Source: Blastopirellula sediminis (lineage in GTDB: Bacteria > Planctomycetota > Planctomycetia > Pirellulales > Pirellulaceae). From it: DNA of 64,000 nucleotides. A program made the translations under genes and the position numbers. This document shows, one piece after another, positions 43,940 to 53,131 of the stretch. The notes under the pieces are model-generated. The model was not told the DNA's origin, did not search any database, and was given only the letters and a program-made list of their open reading frames with translations. Location: positions 1,452,720 to 1,516,719 of the forward strand of contig NZ_JAJKFT010000010.1 in assembly GCF_020966755.1 (NCBI RefSeq), in the 5' to 3' direction. Position 1 is the first letter of the stretch. Each line of letters starts with the position of its first letter.

Positions 43940-43966
43940 GCCGAGCCTTCCTTTAGAAGGCCCGGC
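43940..43966 (+). terminator. Hairpin downstream of the FAH-family gene
   Basis: 11-bp arms with one mismatch (43940-43950 with 43956-43966) and a 5-nt loop lie 44 nt after the stop. No T run follows, so it may be a processing or stabilising structure. A second perfect 9-bp hairpin is at 44003-44024. Confidence 0.45.
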
Positions 43967-44002
43967 CTGACTGCCGAAGTCCTATAGAGTCAGGTCTCTC
44001 AA

Positions 44003-44024
44003 AACGGCGGATGGATCCGCCGTT
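44003..44024 (+). promoter_or_regulatory. Perfect 9-bp hairpin before the GWFG-repeat gene
   Basis: Arms 44003-44011 and 44016-44024 flank loop TGGA, 29 bp before the next start. It lacks a T tract, so it could be an operator or a leader hairpin. Confidence 0.3.
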
Positions 44025-44053
44025 ATCCACTTGCTAGCATTGCGTCAGGGAAG

Positions 44054-45718
44054 ATGGAATTCAGGCGGAACGCTGCGCGCGACGATCGTCGTCGACGCGC
44101 CATTCTTGATGATCGCAACGCGGCCGGCCGTAACGCCGGGGTCGCGGACGGAGATGATGCGGCCTGCGGCAAACGGGCGCGCCGGTACTCCTCGCAAGCG
44201 CTGCTAGAGCGACGTATTCGGGTCGTCGATCTGATTCCGCTCCACTGGTTCTCGGTCGCTTCGTATTACCTGCTCGGCGTCGTCTTGATTAGCTTGCTGG
44301 CGGTTTTGCACTTTTTCGCCGCTGAAAAGGTAGCGTTTGCGAATCTCTCCAGCGTCAACAGCTTGGGCGGTTGGTTGGCGATTGTCGTCTTTTGGACCGC
44401 CGCGCAAGGGGCGCTGGTGATCTATCGCATTCGTCGCCACCGCTTGGACGACTATCGGGGACGCTATCACGTCTGGCTCTGGGGAGTCGCCGTGTTGGGA
44501 ATCGCCGGCGTCGATCTGCTGGTCGACTTCCGGACGCCGATCGGCCAGATGATAGAACATGCCAGCGGTCGCCAGTTCGCCGATCTGGAACAAGGTTGGG
44601 CCCTGTTGGTCGCGACCTCCTTTTATGGATTGGCGCTACTCCGCATCGTCTGGGAAGTTCGCGCCAGCCGCGGCGCTTTGGCGTCGGCGCTGTTGTCGCT
44701 GACGGCGCTGGGAACGTTCGTCGCGTCGCAGGCGAACTTGATTCTGTGGCCAGAGCAAGTCAACGTCCAGCTCACGACCTGCGTTCTCTATCTCGGCGGC
44801 GTCTGGTTGTTGTCGATGATGCTGATGCAATACGCGCGCTTCGTCTGGATGGACGCCATTGGTCTGATCGCCCAGCGAGCCGTTGTCGAAGCGGACGAAG
44901 AAGAGGAAAAGGCTCCAGCCAAGAAGACGTCGCGTCGTCGTCCGACGATCGTGAAGAAGGAAGAAGAAGCGGAAGCGCAGGAAGCGTCCGAGGACGATGC
45001 CGATTCGGGGTGGTTCTCATGGGGCTCAAAGAAGTCGAAGCCGGCTGTTGAGGAAGAAGAGACCGAGAAGACTCCGGCGTCCAAACGAGCCGCTAAGCCA
45101 ACCGTAAAGGCCGCCGCGAAATCGGACGAAGACGAAACGCCGGCCGAAAAGAAACGGGGCTGGTTCGGCTGGGGCCGTAAGAATCCGGCCGAAGGGGAAG
45201 CCGCCGACGCCGATGCGAAAGTCGCCGCCAAGCCTGCCCCCGCGAAACCGGCGGCCGCGAAGAAGGAAGAGAAGAGCGACGAAGCGGCTGCGCCAAAACG
45301 TGGCTGGTTCGGTTTCGGCGCCAAGAAGGAAGCGGCGCCCGACGTAGCGGCCGAGAAGAAGCAGCCGGCCCCGAAGGCTGCCGAAAAGAGGCCTGCCAAG
45401 GAAGAAGCCGCCACCGAGAAGAAGCGGGGTTGGTTCGGTTTTGGCGGTAAAGCGAAGACCGAAGAGGAGCCTGCGGAAGAGAAGAAGTCAGGCTCGCCGC
45501 TGGCAGCCAGCGCTCGCCGTGCGGTCGTCAAACAGCAGCAGGCCAGTACCTCGGCGCCGCCGCAAACGTTGAAGATGGATCCGCTCACACTTGGCGGAAA
45601 CGACGAGGGGGACAGCGACGACGAAATTGCGGCGCTGGAAGCGAAGCCGGACCATCTGCTGACCAAGGCCGAGCGTCGCCGCTTGAAGAAGCTGAAGCGA
45701 CGCGGCGTGGCGGCGTAA
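44054..45718 (+). CDS. Membrane protein with charged C-terminal tail carrying four GWF(G/S)(F/W)G repeats
   Basis: A 554-residue protein (start ATG 44054 with GGAAGA upstream). About six membrane helices (between residues 65 and 270) are followed by a highly charged, Lys/Glu/Ala-rich tail (about 278-554) of low complexity. The tail contains four short aromatic motifs at about 319 (GWFSWG), 369 (GWFGWG), 417 (GWFGFG) and 459 (GWFGFG), each preceded by acidic residues and usually KR, spaced about 45 residues apart. The tail is probably disordered and the motifs may bind a repeated partner. No family was recognised. The gene follows an intergenic region with hairpins. Confidence 0.7.
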   Translation: MEFRRNAARDDRRRRAILDDRNAAGRNAGVADGDDAACGKRARRYSSQALLERRIRVVDLIPLHWFSVASYYLLGVVLISLLAVLHFFAAEKVAFANLSSVNSLGGWLAIVVFWTAAQGALVIYRIRRHRLDDYRGRYHVWLWGVAVLGIAGVDLLVDFRTPIGQMIEHASGRQFADLEQGWALLVATSFYGLALLRIVWEVRASRGALASALLSLTALGTFVASQANLILWPEQVNVQLTTCVLYLGGVWLLSMMLMQYARFVWMDAIGLIAQRAVVEADEEEEKAPAKKTSRRRPTIVKKEEEAEAQEASEDDADSGWFSWGSKKSKPAVEEEETEKTPASKRAAKPTVKAAAKSDEDETPAEKKRGWFGWGRKNPAEGEAADADAKVAAKPAPAKPAAAKKEEKSDEAAAPKRGWFGFGAKKEAAPDVAAEKKQPAPKAAEKRPAKEEAATEKKRGWFGFGGKAKTEEEPAEEKKSGSPLAASARRAVVKQQQASTSAPPQTLKMDPLTLGGNDEGDSDDEIAALEAKPDHLLTKAERRRLKKLKRRGVAA

Positions 45719-45727
45719 ACGCGACGC

Positions 45728-46681
45728 CTACAGGTTCACGCAGGGTTCCAGTCGAGTGCCGTCCCCGTCGGTCACGGCGATTTGCTTTTCGCCGCGAATG
45801 GCGACCCCTGCGTGGCTGCCATCCTTGTGGAGCAGAAACAACTGCAAGTTGAAGGCGATCTTCCCTTCCTCATCTCGTTCGTAGGCGGCGGCATGTTTGG
45901 CGACGATCGCCAGCGTTTCCAAGCCGGCGTCGATCGGGCTAGCGCCGCGTCCCATTTGCTGCACCGCGTGAAAGCTGGAGCAGTTCAACATGTTCGCTTC
46001 GCCGTAGCCGATGCTGCCGCAGCTTCCCATTTCGTTGTCAACATAGAGCCCAGCGCCAAAGATCGGCGAGTCGCCGACCCGTCCTGGCATTTTGAAGCAG
46101 TGACCGCTGGTCGAGGTCACACAGGCCAAATCGCCCCGCACGCTGCGCGCCGCCAGGTGAACGGTGCTGCCGGAGTGTTTCTCGCCGGTGGTTGGATAGT
46201 AGCGATTGAATTCGGCGATCGTTTCGGCGTCGAACTCGCCGGGTAGCGGCGGCAGCCAATCTTTGCCGCGGCACTCCATCCGCTTCCAATAGAGCCAGAC
46301 CTTGCGAGCTTTGTCGGTGAGCAGATTCTCTTCCGGAAAGCCGTTCGCTTTAGCGAACTGGAGCGCGCCGTCGCCGCAGAGCATCACGCGACGCGTTTGC
46401 TCCATCACCAGTCGCGCCACTTGCGTCGCATGCCGCACGTTCTTGAGGCCGACGACCGAGCCGCCGCGATGACGCGGACCATCCATCACCGCCGCGTCAA
46501 GCGTCACTTCGCCATTGGCGTCCGGCAGTCCGCCGTAACCGACGGTCAATTCGTTGGGATCGTCTTCGATCAGCGTTACGCCGTTCACGGTGGCGTCGAG
46601 CGGAGGTTGTCCGCTGGTCAGTTGATAGAAAGCGAGACGGGTCGCTTCGAGCCCGTTGCCCGATGCGATTACTTTTTGCAT
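45728..46681 (-). CDS. N4-(beta-N-acetylglucosaminyl)-L-asparaginase family hydrolase
   Basis: A 317-residue Ntn-hydrolase from ATG 46681 (GTG 46696 possible). The N-terminal part (GLEATRLAFYQLTSGQPPLDATVNGVTLIEDDPNELTVGYGGLPD) matches the asparaginase/glycosylasparaginase fold. The processing site is GSTVHLA (residues 171-177), where Thr173 would be the N-terminal nucleophile after autocleavage. TSTSGHCFKMPGRVGDSPIFGAGLYVDN follows, with the expected GRVGDS motif. The site differs from the classic HDTIGM. It splits the GlcNAc-Asn bond of N-glycans or a similar amide. Confidence 0.82.
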   Translation of the reverse strand: MQKVIASGNGLEATRLAFYQLTSGQPPLDATVNGVTLIEDDPNELTVGYGGLPDANGEVTLDAAVMDGPRHRGGSVVGLKNVRHATQVARLVMEQTRRVMLCGDGALQFAKANGFPEENLLTDKARKVWLYWKRMECRGKDWLPPLPGEFDAETIAEFNRYYPTTGEKHSGSTVHLAARSVRGDLACVTSTSGHCFKMPGRVGDSPIFGAGLYVDNEMGSCGSIGYGEANMLNCSSFHAVQQMGRGASPIDAGLETLAIVAKHAAAYERDEEGKIAFNLQLFLLHKDGSHAGVAIRGEKQIAVTDGDGTRLEPCVNL

Positions 46682-46751
46682 GGATGTGGCGGTCACGGAT
46701 GGGGGCTCCCGATCAAGCGATGAGAAGAGGTCGTCCGTTAGCGTACCAGAA

Positions 46752-48743
46752 TTACCAGCCGCCGCCTCCTCCGCCTCCTCCGCCGCCGCCTGAGGAACCG
46801 CCGCCGCTCCCTCCGCTACCGCCGCTTCCCCCTTTGCTGGGGCTGATCGAAGAGGAGTAGACGGCGCTGCCCAGCGCGCCGGCGAGGGCTGCTCCGGTAA
46901 ACATCCGCCCCGCCGGTCCATAGATAGATCGCGACGGGTAATTGTTGGTGTTGTCTTGGAATTGGCTCGCTTCCAAAACTTTTTCGCCCAGTTGTTTGTA
47001 CCATCCATCCGACAAGCCGAACGCCATCGCCCAGGGAAGCCGCTCGTCGAGCAACAGCGCTCCTTCTTCTGGGGACGAGGCGTACTGCACCTGGCGAACG
47101 AACTCTCCTTCCAGCCATTGGCGGTAGCCGTCGAGATGGTCGAGCAATTGCCGACCCTCATGCGTCGGACGCTTCATCAAGTGAAAAAACTGCCGCCCCA
47201 TGATCACCAGCAGCAGAATACCGATCAGTATGAAGAAGCTAACTTGGTAGGCGAAGACTCCCAGGACGACCACTTCGGCGATAATGAAGGGAAGTGCGAA
47301 CGCCGTCATGAACAGGGCGCCAATTAGCGCCAGAACTCGCTCAAGCGAAAAGCCCAAACTGTAAAAAGCCGCCTTCCAAATCCCCAAGGCGTTGGCGCTG
47401 AGAAAGTAAACGCCGACGCTCCACATCGAAAGCCAGAAGGTTAAAAACAAGGCGACCGCATAGTTTGGGGTCGAAAGAATCGCCATCAAGATGCCGACGA
47501 CCGAAATCGAGACGCCCCAGAGGGTCCACCAATAGTTCACCACGAAATGCGTGTTGCGATGTTCGTTGATCAGCGTCGTTTTGAATTCAGAGATCGCGGA
47601 GCTGATTCTCATGTGATTCAACTTGCTGAAGGTGATCTGTTTGGAATTAGCGAATAGCCCGCGTAACAGCGCATAGACGTCGGGAGAGAATCGCGAGAAA
47701 TCGGCGCCCTTGCTTTTGGTGGCGGTATAGTCTCCCAGGGCGTTGCGGCCCAGTTTGATCGCTCCTTGCGATTCGGCGTAAACGAGCGCTGCCGCCAAGC
47801 ATGTGTTGTCGAAACCCATCCGCGAAACGTAGCGCGCCGCCGCCGGCGAAAGTCCTTCCGGCGGGCTGTCCTGCACCAGAATTGCACCTGGCGCCGGATC
47901 GCGGCCGACCAGAAACCAGCCGATCACGTAAACCCCAAAAGCACAGACCAATGTGAGCAATGTCAGGGCGAGGTCGGCGTTGTCGTTGAGCAGCTGCCCG
48001 TAGGCTTCGCTTTCGGAGGGAAAGGTTACCGCGCCGGTTGGAAACTTTACCGACACAGTCCAACCTTCTTTCTTAAGCAGCGGTGAAGTCGTCTCCAGCT
48101 TAATTTCAGCCTGCGGAGCGTCGAGCTGGCGCCAGTCTTGGTTCATTTCGCCGCTCGCGCCAGTCCAGGCCGCGACCGTCAGTTGATCGTTCTTGAAGTC
48201 GTCAGGCAGGTGGATCGTGACGCTCGAATGCTGGATCGGAAAGTTCCAGAAGTTGCCGGTGACGTTCCAGTAGAGTTCGTCAAACGTTTCGTCGTGGTGG
48301 AGCCAACCGTCGGTGACGTATTCGATCGTGTAGACGTACGTTCCCTTGTCGAGCACCTTCTGCGCTTCCCCCAGATAGATGCGGGCGTCGTAGGGACGGT
48401 TTTCATCCGGCTGTTCCACGCGAAAGTTTTCCGGCTTTCCATCGCGGGTTGCGCTGATGACGTCGAGCGAATGTTTCTTGCGTATGCCGAACGTCGGAGA
48501 AGTGATGACGGGGAAATCGCGGTAGATGCCTCGTCGGATCTCTTGTCCCAACGAAGTGACCTCGATCGTTTCGACGACATGCAGCTTCGAATCGGCTTGA
48601 ACCTTGATGTCGACGTCATAGCGGCGAATCGCTTCCACCGTCGGCAACGGCTTGTCGCCATCTTCCGCAGCGCATAGACAAAGCGGATTCGATACGAAGA
48701 TGATCGCCAGCAGCATCGCTTGGATCGGTTTCCAGCCTTGCAT
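46752..48743 (-). CDS. DUF2207 membrane protein with glycine-rich tail
   Basis: A 663-residue protein from ATG 48743, with GGGGGAAG upstream (open frame upstream of this is not credible). A signal peptide is followed by an extracytoplasmic beta domain with conserved IRRGIYRDFP and YTIEYVTDGWL motifs (DUF2207, about 35-245). A membrane helix (about 245-265), a cytoplasmic part containing SPAAARYVSRMGFDNTCLAAALV (about 290-340), and several helices (about 400-510) follow. The protein ends in a Gly/Ser-rich run finishing in Trp. DUF2207 function is unknown. Confidence 0.85.
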   Translation of the reverse strand: MQGWKPIQAMLLAIIFVSNPLCLCAAEDGDKPLPTVEAIRRYDVDIKVQADSKLHVVETIEVTSLGQEIRRGIYRDFPVITSPTFGIRKKHSLDVISATRDGKPENFRVEQPDENRPYDARIYLGEAQKVLDKGTYVYTIEYVTDGWLHHDETFDELYWNVTGNFWNFPIQHSSVTIHLPDDFKNDQLTVAAWTGASGEMNQDWRQLDAPQAEIKLETTSPLLKKEGWTVSVKFPTGAVTFPSESEAYGQLLNDNADLALTLLTLVCAFGVYVIGWFLVGRDPAPGAILVQDSPPEGLSPAAARYVSRMGFDNTCLAAALVYAESQGAIKLGRNALGDYTATKSKGADFSRFSPDVYALLRGLFANSKQITFSKLNHMRISSAISEFKTTLINEHRNTHFVVNYWWTLWGVSISVVGILMAILSTPNYAVALFLTFWLSMWSVGVYFLSANALGIWKAAFYSLGFSLERVLALIGALFMTAFALPFIIAEVVVLGVFAYQVSFFILIGILLLVIMGRQFFHLMKRPTHEGRQLLDHLDGYRQWLEGEFVRQVQYASSPEEGALLLDERLPWAMAFGLSDGWYKQLGEKVLEASQFQDNTNNYPSRSIYGPAGRMFTGAALAGALGSAVYSSSISPSKGGSGGSGGSGGGSSGGGGGGGGGGGW

Positions 48744-48898
48744 CCGCTTGCTTCCCCCAGAAGTAAGTAGTGCTGCGCCAAACGGGTATGGTAGTAGCCA
48801 TCCGCTAGATGGATATCGCGTTGGCGTCGCGTTAAGGTTTGTTGGAAATATTGGCTTCGTCGCTCCGTACGCTTGCAGTCGTAAGGAGCGAGCGACAG

Positions 48899-48978
48899 AA
48901 TCATCCTCGCTGTGAAACTCTCTGTCGTCGGGGCTTGCTCGTTGCAACTCCGGCGATTTTTTTTGCGCGAGGATGATT
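48899..48978. repeat. 12-bp inverted repeat upstream of the GT gene end
   Basis: Arms 48899-48910 and 48967-48978 are exact inverted copies (AATCATCCTCGC). The right arm overlaps the stop codon of the glycosyltransferase. The 56-nt interior is rich in T and C on the plus strand and gives no clear terminator. Confidence 0.5.
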
Positions 48979-50251
48979 AGGTTTCGGCCAAGGTGTTTTT
49001 GGTCAACATACGATCGATTTCATCGACGGCACGCGACACTCCTTGAGGATTCGCCAGTCGCGCCGAAATCTCGCGGCAGGCGTGGGCCGTTTGGTCCGAT
49101 TGCAACAGATGTTGCAGTTTTTCCGCGATTTTTCCAGCCCGAAATTGACTCGGGTAGAGCGTCGAACCGATTCCTAACCGCTCGATCCGCTCGGCGTTGT
49201 CCGGCTGATCATGGCTGAACGGCATAATCAAATGCGGTACGCCGGCGGCGCAAGCTTGCGACAAAGTGCCGATTCCCCCGTGATAGACGAGCGCTGCCGA
49301 GTGGGGGAGAAGTTGCGAGAGGGGAACGTATTTAAAGTGACGGACGCCGCTGGGGAGTTGTTCGGGAAGCTGCTGCGGAAAACGAGTCAATAAGATCCCG
49401 CGACGTCCAAGTATCCGGCAAGCGGCGATCGCTTCCTGGAAAAAGGCGTGACCGTTGAGCATCGCCGAACCGGGCGTGAAGACGATCGGCGGATCTCCGG
49501 CGTCGAGAAACTCGCGAACGTCGTCATCCAGTTCTCCCAATTCCGATTCGTCCCAGAGCGGAAAATCGGCCAGCACCGTGTTGGCGGGCCAATCGTCTTG
49601 CGCCGGCGCGTACCACGACGGAAACAAGCCGATCACCTTCTGCGGCGAATGCCAGAGTTGCGTCGAACGGACGATCGACGGCAAGCCTAACTCGCGGCGG
49701 AACTTGTTGGTCGGACCTCGCAGTACACGGTCGACCATCAATCGTTCGGCCAGGCGATAGACGCCAGCATTCCACCAGAGCGGCATTCCGGTCCCGGCCG
49801 GCATCCGTCGCATCAGTCGCGGCGGCCGGATGTTGCTCCACAAGACTGACGGCTGCAAGTGAATCGTGGCGAGCGGCACATGAAAGACTTCATGAGCCAT
49901 CTGCAGCCCTTGCGCCAGCGCCGATCCAACCATCAACAGATCATTTCTGCCGCTGGCGACTTCCCGCGCGATGATTTCGTAATGCCGCCGTTGCCAGGGG
50001 AGAATAATGCTGCGCGCGATCGTTCCGAAACCGCGGAGCGGATGGAACAGATTCGGATCGCTGATCGTCCGCTTGTATTCTTCTTCGGTATCGACTGGAT
50101 GGAAGTCGATCTCCGCTCGTTCGACCAGCGGACGAAAGTGTTCGCTGGTGTGAAGTATCACCTGGTGACCGCGGCGTTGCAGCTCGCCGGCGAGTCCAAT
50201 AAAAGGATGAACGTCGCCGTAGCTGCCGACAGGAAAGAGGAGGACGCGCAC
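48977..50251 (-). CDS. UDP-glycosyltransferase (GT1 family)
   Basis: A 424-residue cytoplasmic protein beginning at GTG 50251 with VLLFPVGSYGDVHPFIGLAGELQRRGH, the N-terminal Rossmann start of GT1 enzymes. The C-terminal nucleotide-sugar motif is HGGIGTLSQACAAGVPHLIMPFSHDQPDNAERI (about 325-357), close to the MurG/GT1 consensus with the acceptor-side GGIGT loop. Such enzymes glycosylate lipids, sterols or natural products; the substrate is unknown here. Confidence 0.88.
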   Translation of the reverse strand: MRVLLFPVGSYGDVHPFIGLAGELQRRGHQVILHTSEHFRPLVERAEIDFHPVDTEEEYKRTISDPNLFHPLRGFGTIARSIILPWQRRHYEIIAREVASGRNDLLMVGSALAQGLQMAHEVFHVPLATIHLQPSVLWSNIRPPRLMRRMPAGTGMPLWWNAGVYRLAERLMVDRVLRGPTNKFRRELGLPSIVRSTQLWHSPQKVIGLFPSWYAPAQDDWPANTVLADFPLWDESELGELDDDVREFLDAGDPPIVFTPGSAMLNGHAFFQEAIAACRILGRRGILLTRFPQQLPEQLPSGVRHFKYVPLSQLLPHSAALVYHGGIGTLSQACAAGVPHLIMPFSHDQPDNAERIERLGIGSTLYPSQFRAGKIAEKLQHLLQSDQTAHACREISARLANPQGVSRAVDEIDRMLTKNTLAET

Positions 50252-50287
50252 GGCTGGCTCATTCGCAATAGAGCAGGAGTGACTCGA

Positions 50288-51913
50288 CTACGCTTCGTTC
50301 CATTGCCAGCCGATCGGCGTTTCCAGTTCTCGCTTGGCGAGTTCGGCCCACGGCGAGTCGGGGTTTTCATCGATCACGCGCTGTAGCGACTCGACCGCCT
50401 GTTTGCGAACCTTTTCGAGTCGGCTTCCCGCTTCGGCGAGCGAATCGGCTGGCTCCAGCATCCAGGTATCGTGGCTGGGATTCTCGAACTTGCGGCCCCC
50501 TTTGAGGAGCGCGAGCATCTGGTTGTAGCCGTCGGTGCGAGCCTTCGCCGCCGCGGCGCGACCCAGCGCCAGATCGAAACTGGCCCGCCAACGCGGATCG
50601 GTGATCTTGTCCCGATCTCCCTCGGCGTCGCTGAGACGGTTGTAGATCGCGTCAATCGGCGGAGCGAGACGAGCCGGCAGACGCTGCGCCGAGTCAAGGT
50701 TCCGTTTCAGCGCCGCTTCGTCGCCGGCGCGGAAGTTGGTGGCCGGCGCCGAAAGTGCGCCCCCTTGCGGCAAGTAGGAGACGGCGTCGAGCGCCGCGAG
50801 CGCTTTGTTACCGGCCAGCAGCTGCTGATACTCTTCGGCCGAGATGTATTGCGGCGGATACTTGCGGCGATACTCGCCGCCGTAAACGTTGGCGTTGCCG
50901 GGCCACGAGCCGAGGGCGCTGGAGCGGACGATCAAGTAGGCCCCGCCGGTCGAGCGGCAGAGGTAGTTGAGCGCGAACGGACCGAAGCCGCTATCGATTT
51001 CCTGTGAGCCGAAGCCGGCCGAATTGAAGTCGATGTTGATCCGCTGCAAGCGACGCGTTTCGGGACCTTGGACGATCGCCGGTTTGCCGTCGCGGCGGCT
51101 TTCGGCGGTTTGCATCAAGCCGGACAAGCGGCCGAACGGCGCCGGAACGCCGATCGCATGAACCTTCACGCCGAGCGGACGCGCCTTGGCGATCACCGCA
51201 TCGACCATGTCCTGGTCGTCGCCAGCTTCGTCGGTGACGACGACGATCGCTACGGCGCGGTTCTGCGATTGGAACTTGCCATATTTGTCGAGGGCCTTAT
51301 CGACGGCGGCGAAGATCGGCTCGGCGCCGCTGTCGTCGCTCGGCAGCTTGGCGATCTGATCGCTGACCGCCGCCATGTCGGAGGTCGGATTGTCGATCAG
51401 GAACTGCGGCGTGGCGCCGCCGATCGCGACGACGGCCGAGGTCAATTGATCCGGAGCCTTACCGGCCAGGGCCGGTCCTAATTCTTGGTAGAACTTGGCG
51501 GCCGCTTCCTGGAAGCCCCGTTTCAACGCCGAGGCGGACTGCGTGGTATCAACCATCCAGACGACCAGGGCCGGCGAGTATTCGATTGTGTTCTTCAGGT
51601 CATCGCCGATTCGCGAGACGGCGTCGTGAACGTCGAGCCGTTCTTCCATCGCGCCGCCGCCCGACGTCTTTCCCCCGCGCATCGACGCGGTTCGGATCAT
51701 GGTGCCGCGAGCTTCCGCTTCACGGGCCTGACGTGCCGCGACGCCGTTCGGTTGCTTGGTACCGGGTGAAGGTGCGGCTGCCGGAGGGGCGACTGTTTGC
51801 TTGGCGGCGGGGGCGGGTTTGGCGAACGGATTGCGGATTCCAACGCCATCGCAGCCAACAAACAAGGCCAGACCAAGCGACAAGAGCCACGGGTAGCAGC
51901 GGACGAACGGCAT
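50288..51913 (-). CDS. von Willebrand factor A lipoprotein
   Basis: A 541-residue protein from ATG 51913. A signal with lipobox FVGC anchors it to the membrane. A Pro/Ala-rich linker leads to a VWA domain from about residue 120, with the metal-ion site beginning VVWMVDTTQSAS (DxTxS) and later VVVTDEAGDDQDMVD. The rest is a helical and low-complexity C-terminus. It lies upstream of the glycosyltransferase on the same strand. VWA domains mediate metal-dependent protein interactions; the partner is unknown. Confidence 0.82.
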   Translation of the reverse strand: MPFVRCYPWLLSLGLALFVGCDGVGIRNPFAKPAPAAKQTVAPPAAAPSPGTKQPNGVAARQAREAEARGTMIRTASMRGGKTSGGGAMEERLDVHDAVSRIGDDLKNTIEYSPALVVWMVDTTQSASALKRGFQEAAAKFYQELGPALAGKAPDQLTSAVVAIGGATPQFLIDNPTSDMAAVSDQIAKLPSDDSGAEPIFAAVDKALDKYGKFQSQNRAVAIVVVTDEAGDDQDMVDAVIAKARPLGVKVHAIGVPAPFGRLSGLMQTAESRRDGKPAIVQGPETRRLQRINIDFNSAGFGSQEIDSGFGPFALNYLCRSTGGAYLIVRSSALGSWPGNANVYGGEYRRKYPPQYISAEEYQQLLAGNKALAALDAVSYLPQGGALSAPATNFRAGDEAALKRNLDSAQRLPARLAPPIDAIYNRLSDAEGDRDKITDPRWRASFDLALGRAAAAKARTDGYNQMLALLKGGRKFENPSHDTWMLEPADSLAEAGSRLEKVRKQAVESLQRVIDENPDSPWAELAKRELETPIGWQWNEA

Positions 51914-52096
51914 GAAAGGCTTCCTAACTGGTTCGGTGAGCAATGGCGCGGAGGCGCCCCTTGGACCTCCCCGTATTCTACCTTTCCTTTCCGTTAGGTC
52001 GAGCCAGATGCGACGGAAGCTTGCATCCCCCTCGCTGGTAAAGGAGAATAGTGAGAACTTCTCGCCATAATCGCCCGCGCTCGGAGCCTCCGTTCC

Positions 52097-53095
52097 ATGC
52101 CTTGCTCATTCCCGTCTCGCTTCGTATTTTCCCTTCTCCTCCTCGGCTTTGTTTCCCAACTGTTTGCTGGTCCTGCGTTTACTGATCCGAAAGAAGCAGG
52201 CCCCGACTATGACGTCCAAGGGGAATACCAGGGGGTTCTCGGCCCTGACATGGTGAAGATCGCCGCCCAGGTGATCGCCAAAGGGAAAGGGAAATTTCAC
52301 GCCGTCGGCATGCCGGGCGGCTTGCCTGGCGACGGGCTGAAGCCGGATGAAAAGAAGGTGGAGGCGGACGGAGAGCGGGAAGGGGAGATGGTCGTCTTCC
52401 GAATCACGACCGAAGAGGGGAAAGAAGTCCGGGCCGAAATCAAGGACGGGATGATGACCGTCTATGACGGCGACAACCAGAAGGTAATGGAACTGTCGAA
52501 GGTCTTCCGCGAAAGTCCGACGATGGGCGCCAAGCCGCCGGAAGGCGCCGTGGTGTTGTTCGACGGGACCAACCTCGATGCGTGGATGAACGCCAAGATG
52601 ACCGAAGATGGTCTGATGCAACAAGGCGCCACCAGCAAGCAATTGTTCGACGACCATTCGATTCACATTGAGTTTCTGCTTCCCTTCATGCCGGAAGATA
52701 GCGGCCAGGCTCGCGGCAACAGCGGCTTGTACCTGCAAGGTCGCTACGAAGTGCAGATGCTCGACTCGTTTGGCCTGTCCGGCGAAGACAACGAGTGCGG
52801 CGGTCTCTACACCTTGAAGAAGCCGGACGTCAACATGTGCTTCCCGCCGCTCACGTGGCAGACGTATGACATCGACTTCACGGCGGCGAAGTTCGACAAG
52901 GAAGGGAAGCTGGAAAGCGCTCCCCGGATCACCGTCAAGCAGAACGGCGTCGTGATTCATGACAACGTCGAACTGCCGGCCAATCAGAACACCCGCGCGG
53001 CGCCGGTGCAAGCGGGCAAAGAACCAGGCCCGGTCTATCTGCAGAACCACGGCAACCCGGTCCGCTATCGCAATATCTGGGTGAAGACCAAATAA
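52097..53095 (+). CDS. DUF1080 (3-keto-disaccharide hydrolase-like) exported protein
   Basis: A 332-residue protein with a signal peptide (1-24). The N-terminal region (about 30-140) is a separate small beta domain. The C-terminal DUF1080 sandwich (about 150-330) has VLFDGTNLDAWMN near its start, DDHSIHIEFLLPF, GNSGLYLQGRYEVQMLDSFG, and ends with VRYRNIWVK, all typical. Some DUF1080 proteins act on 3-keto glycosides. It is the last gene before the five-paralogue cluster, after 36 bp, and may be transcribed with it. Confidence 0.88.
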   Translation: MPCSFPSRFVFSLLLLGFVSQLFAGPAFTDPKEAGPDYDVQGEYQGVLGPDMVKIAAQVIAKGKGKFHAVGMPGGLPGDGLKPDEKKVEADGEREGEMVVFRITTEEGKEVRAEIKDGMMTVYDGDNQKVMELSKVFRESPTMGAKPPEGAVVLFDGTNLDAWMNAKMTEDGLMQQGATSKQLFDDHSIHIEFLLPFMPEDSGQARGNSGLYLQGRYEVQMLDSFGLSGEDNECGGLYTLKKPDVNMCFPPLTWQTYDIDFTAAKFDKEGKLESAPRITVKQNGVVIHDNVELPANQNTRAAPVQAGKEPGPVYLQNHGNPVRYRNIWVKTK

Positions 53096-53131
53096 CGGGC
53101 CTTGCGCGTCGTTTCAGCTAGAATAGCGAGC

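Noticed and set aside
46682-47161. N-terminal extension of the asparaginase-family gene
   Set aside because: The extra sequence lies over the 3' end of the DUF2207 gene in another frame and contains only low-complexity residues. The Met at 46681 starts the conserved domain.
48753-48976. Poly-T stretch near 48955-48964 as a terminator
   Set aside because: The T run on the plus strand has no stable GC-rich stem directly before it, and both flanking genes are transcribed on the minus strand, so it does not fit a terminator for either.
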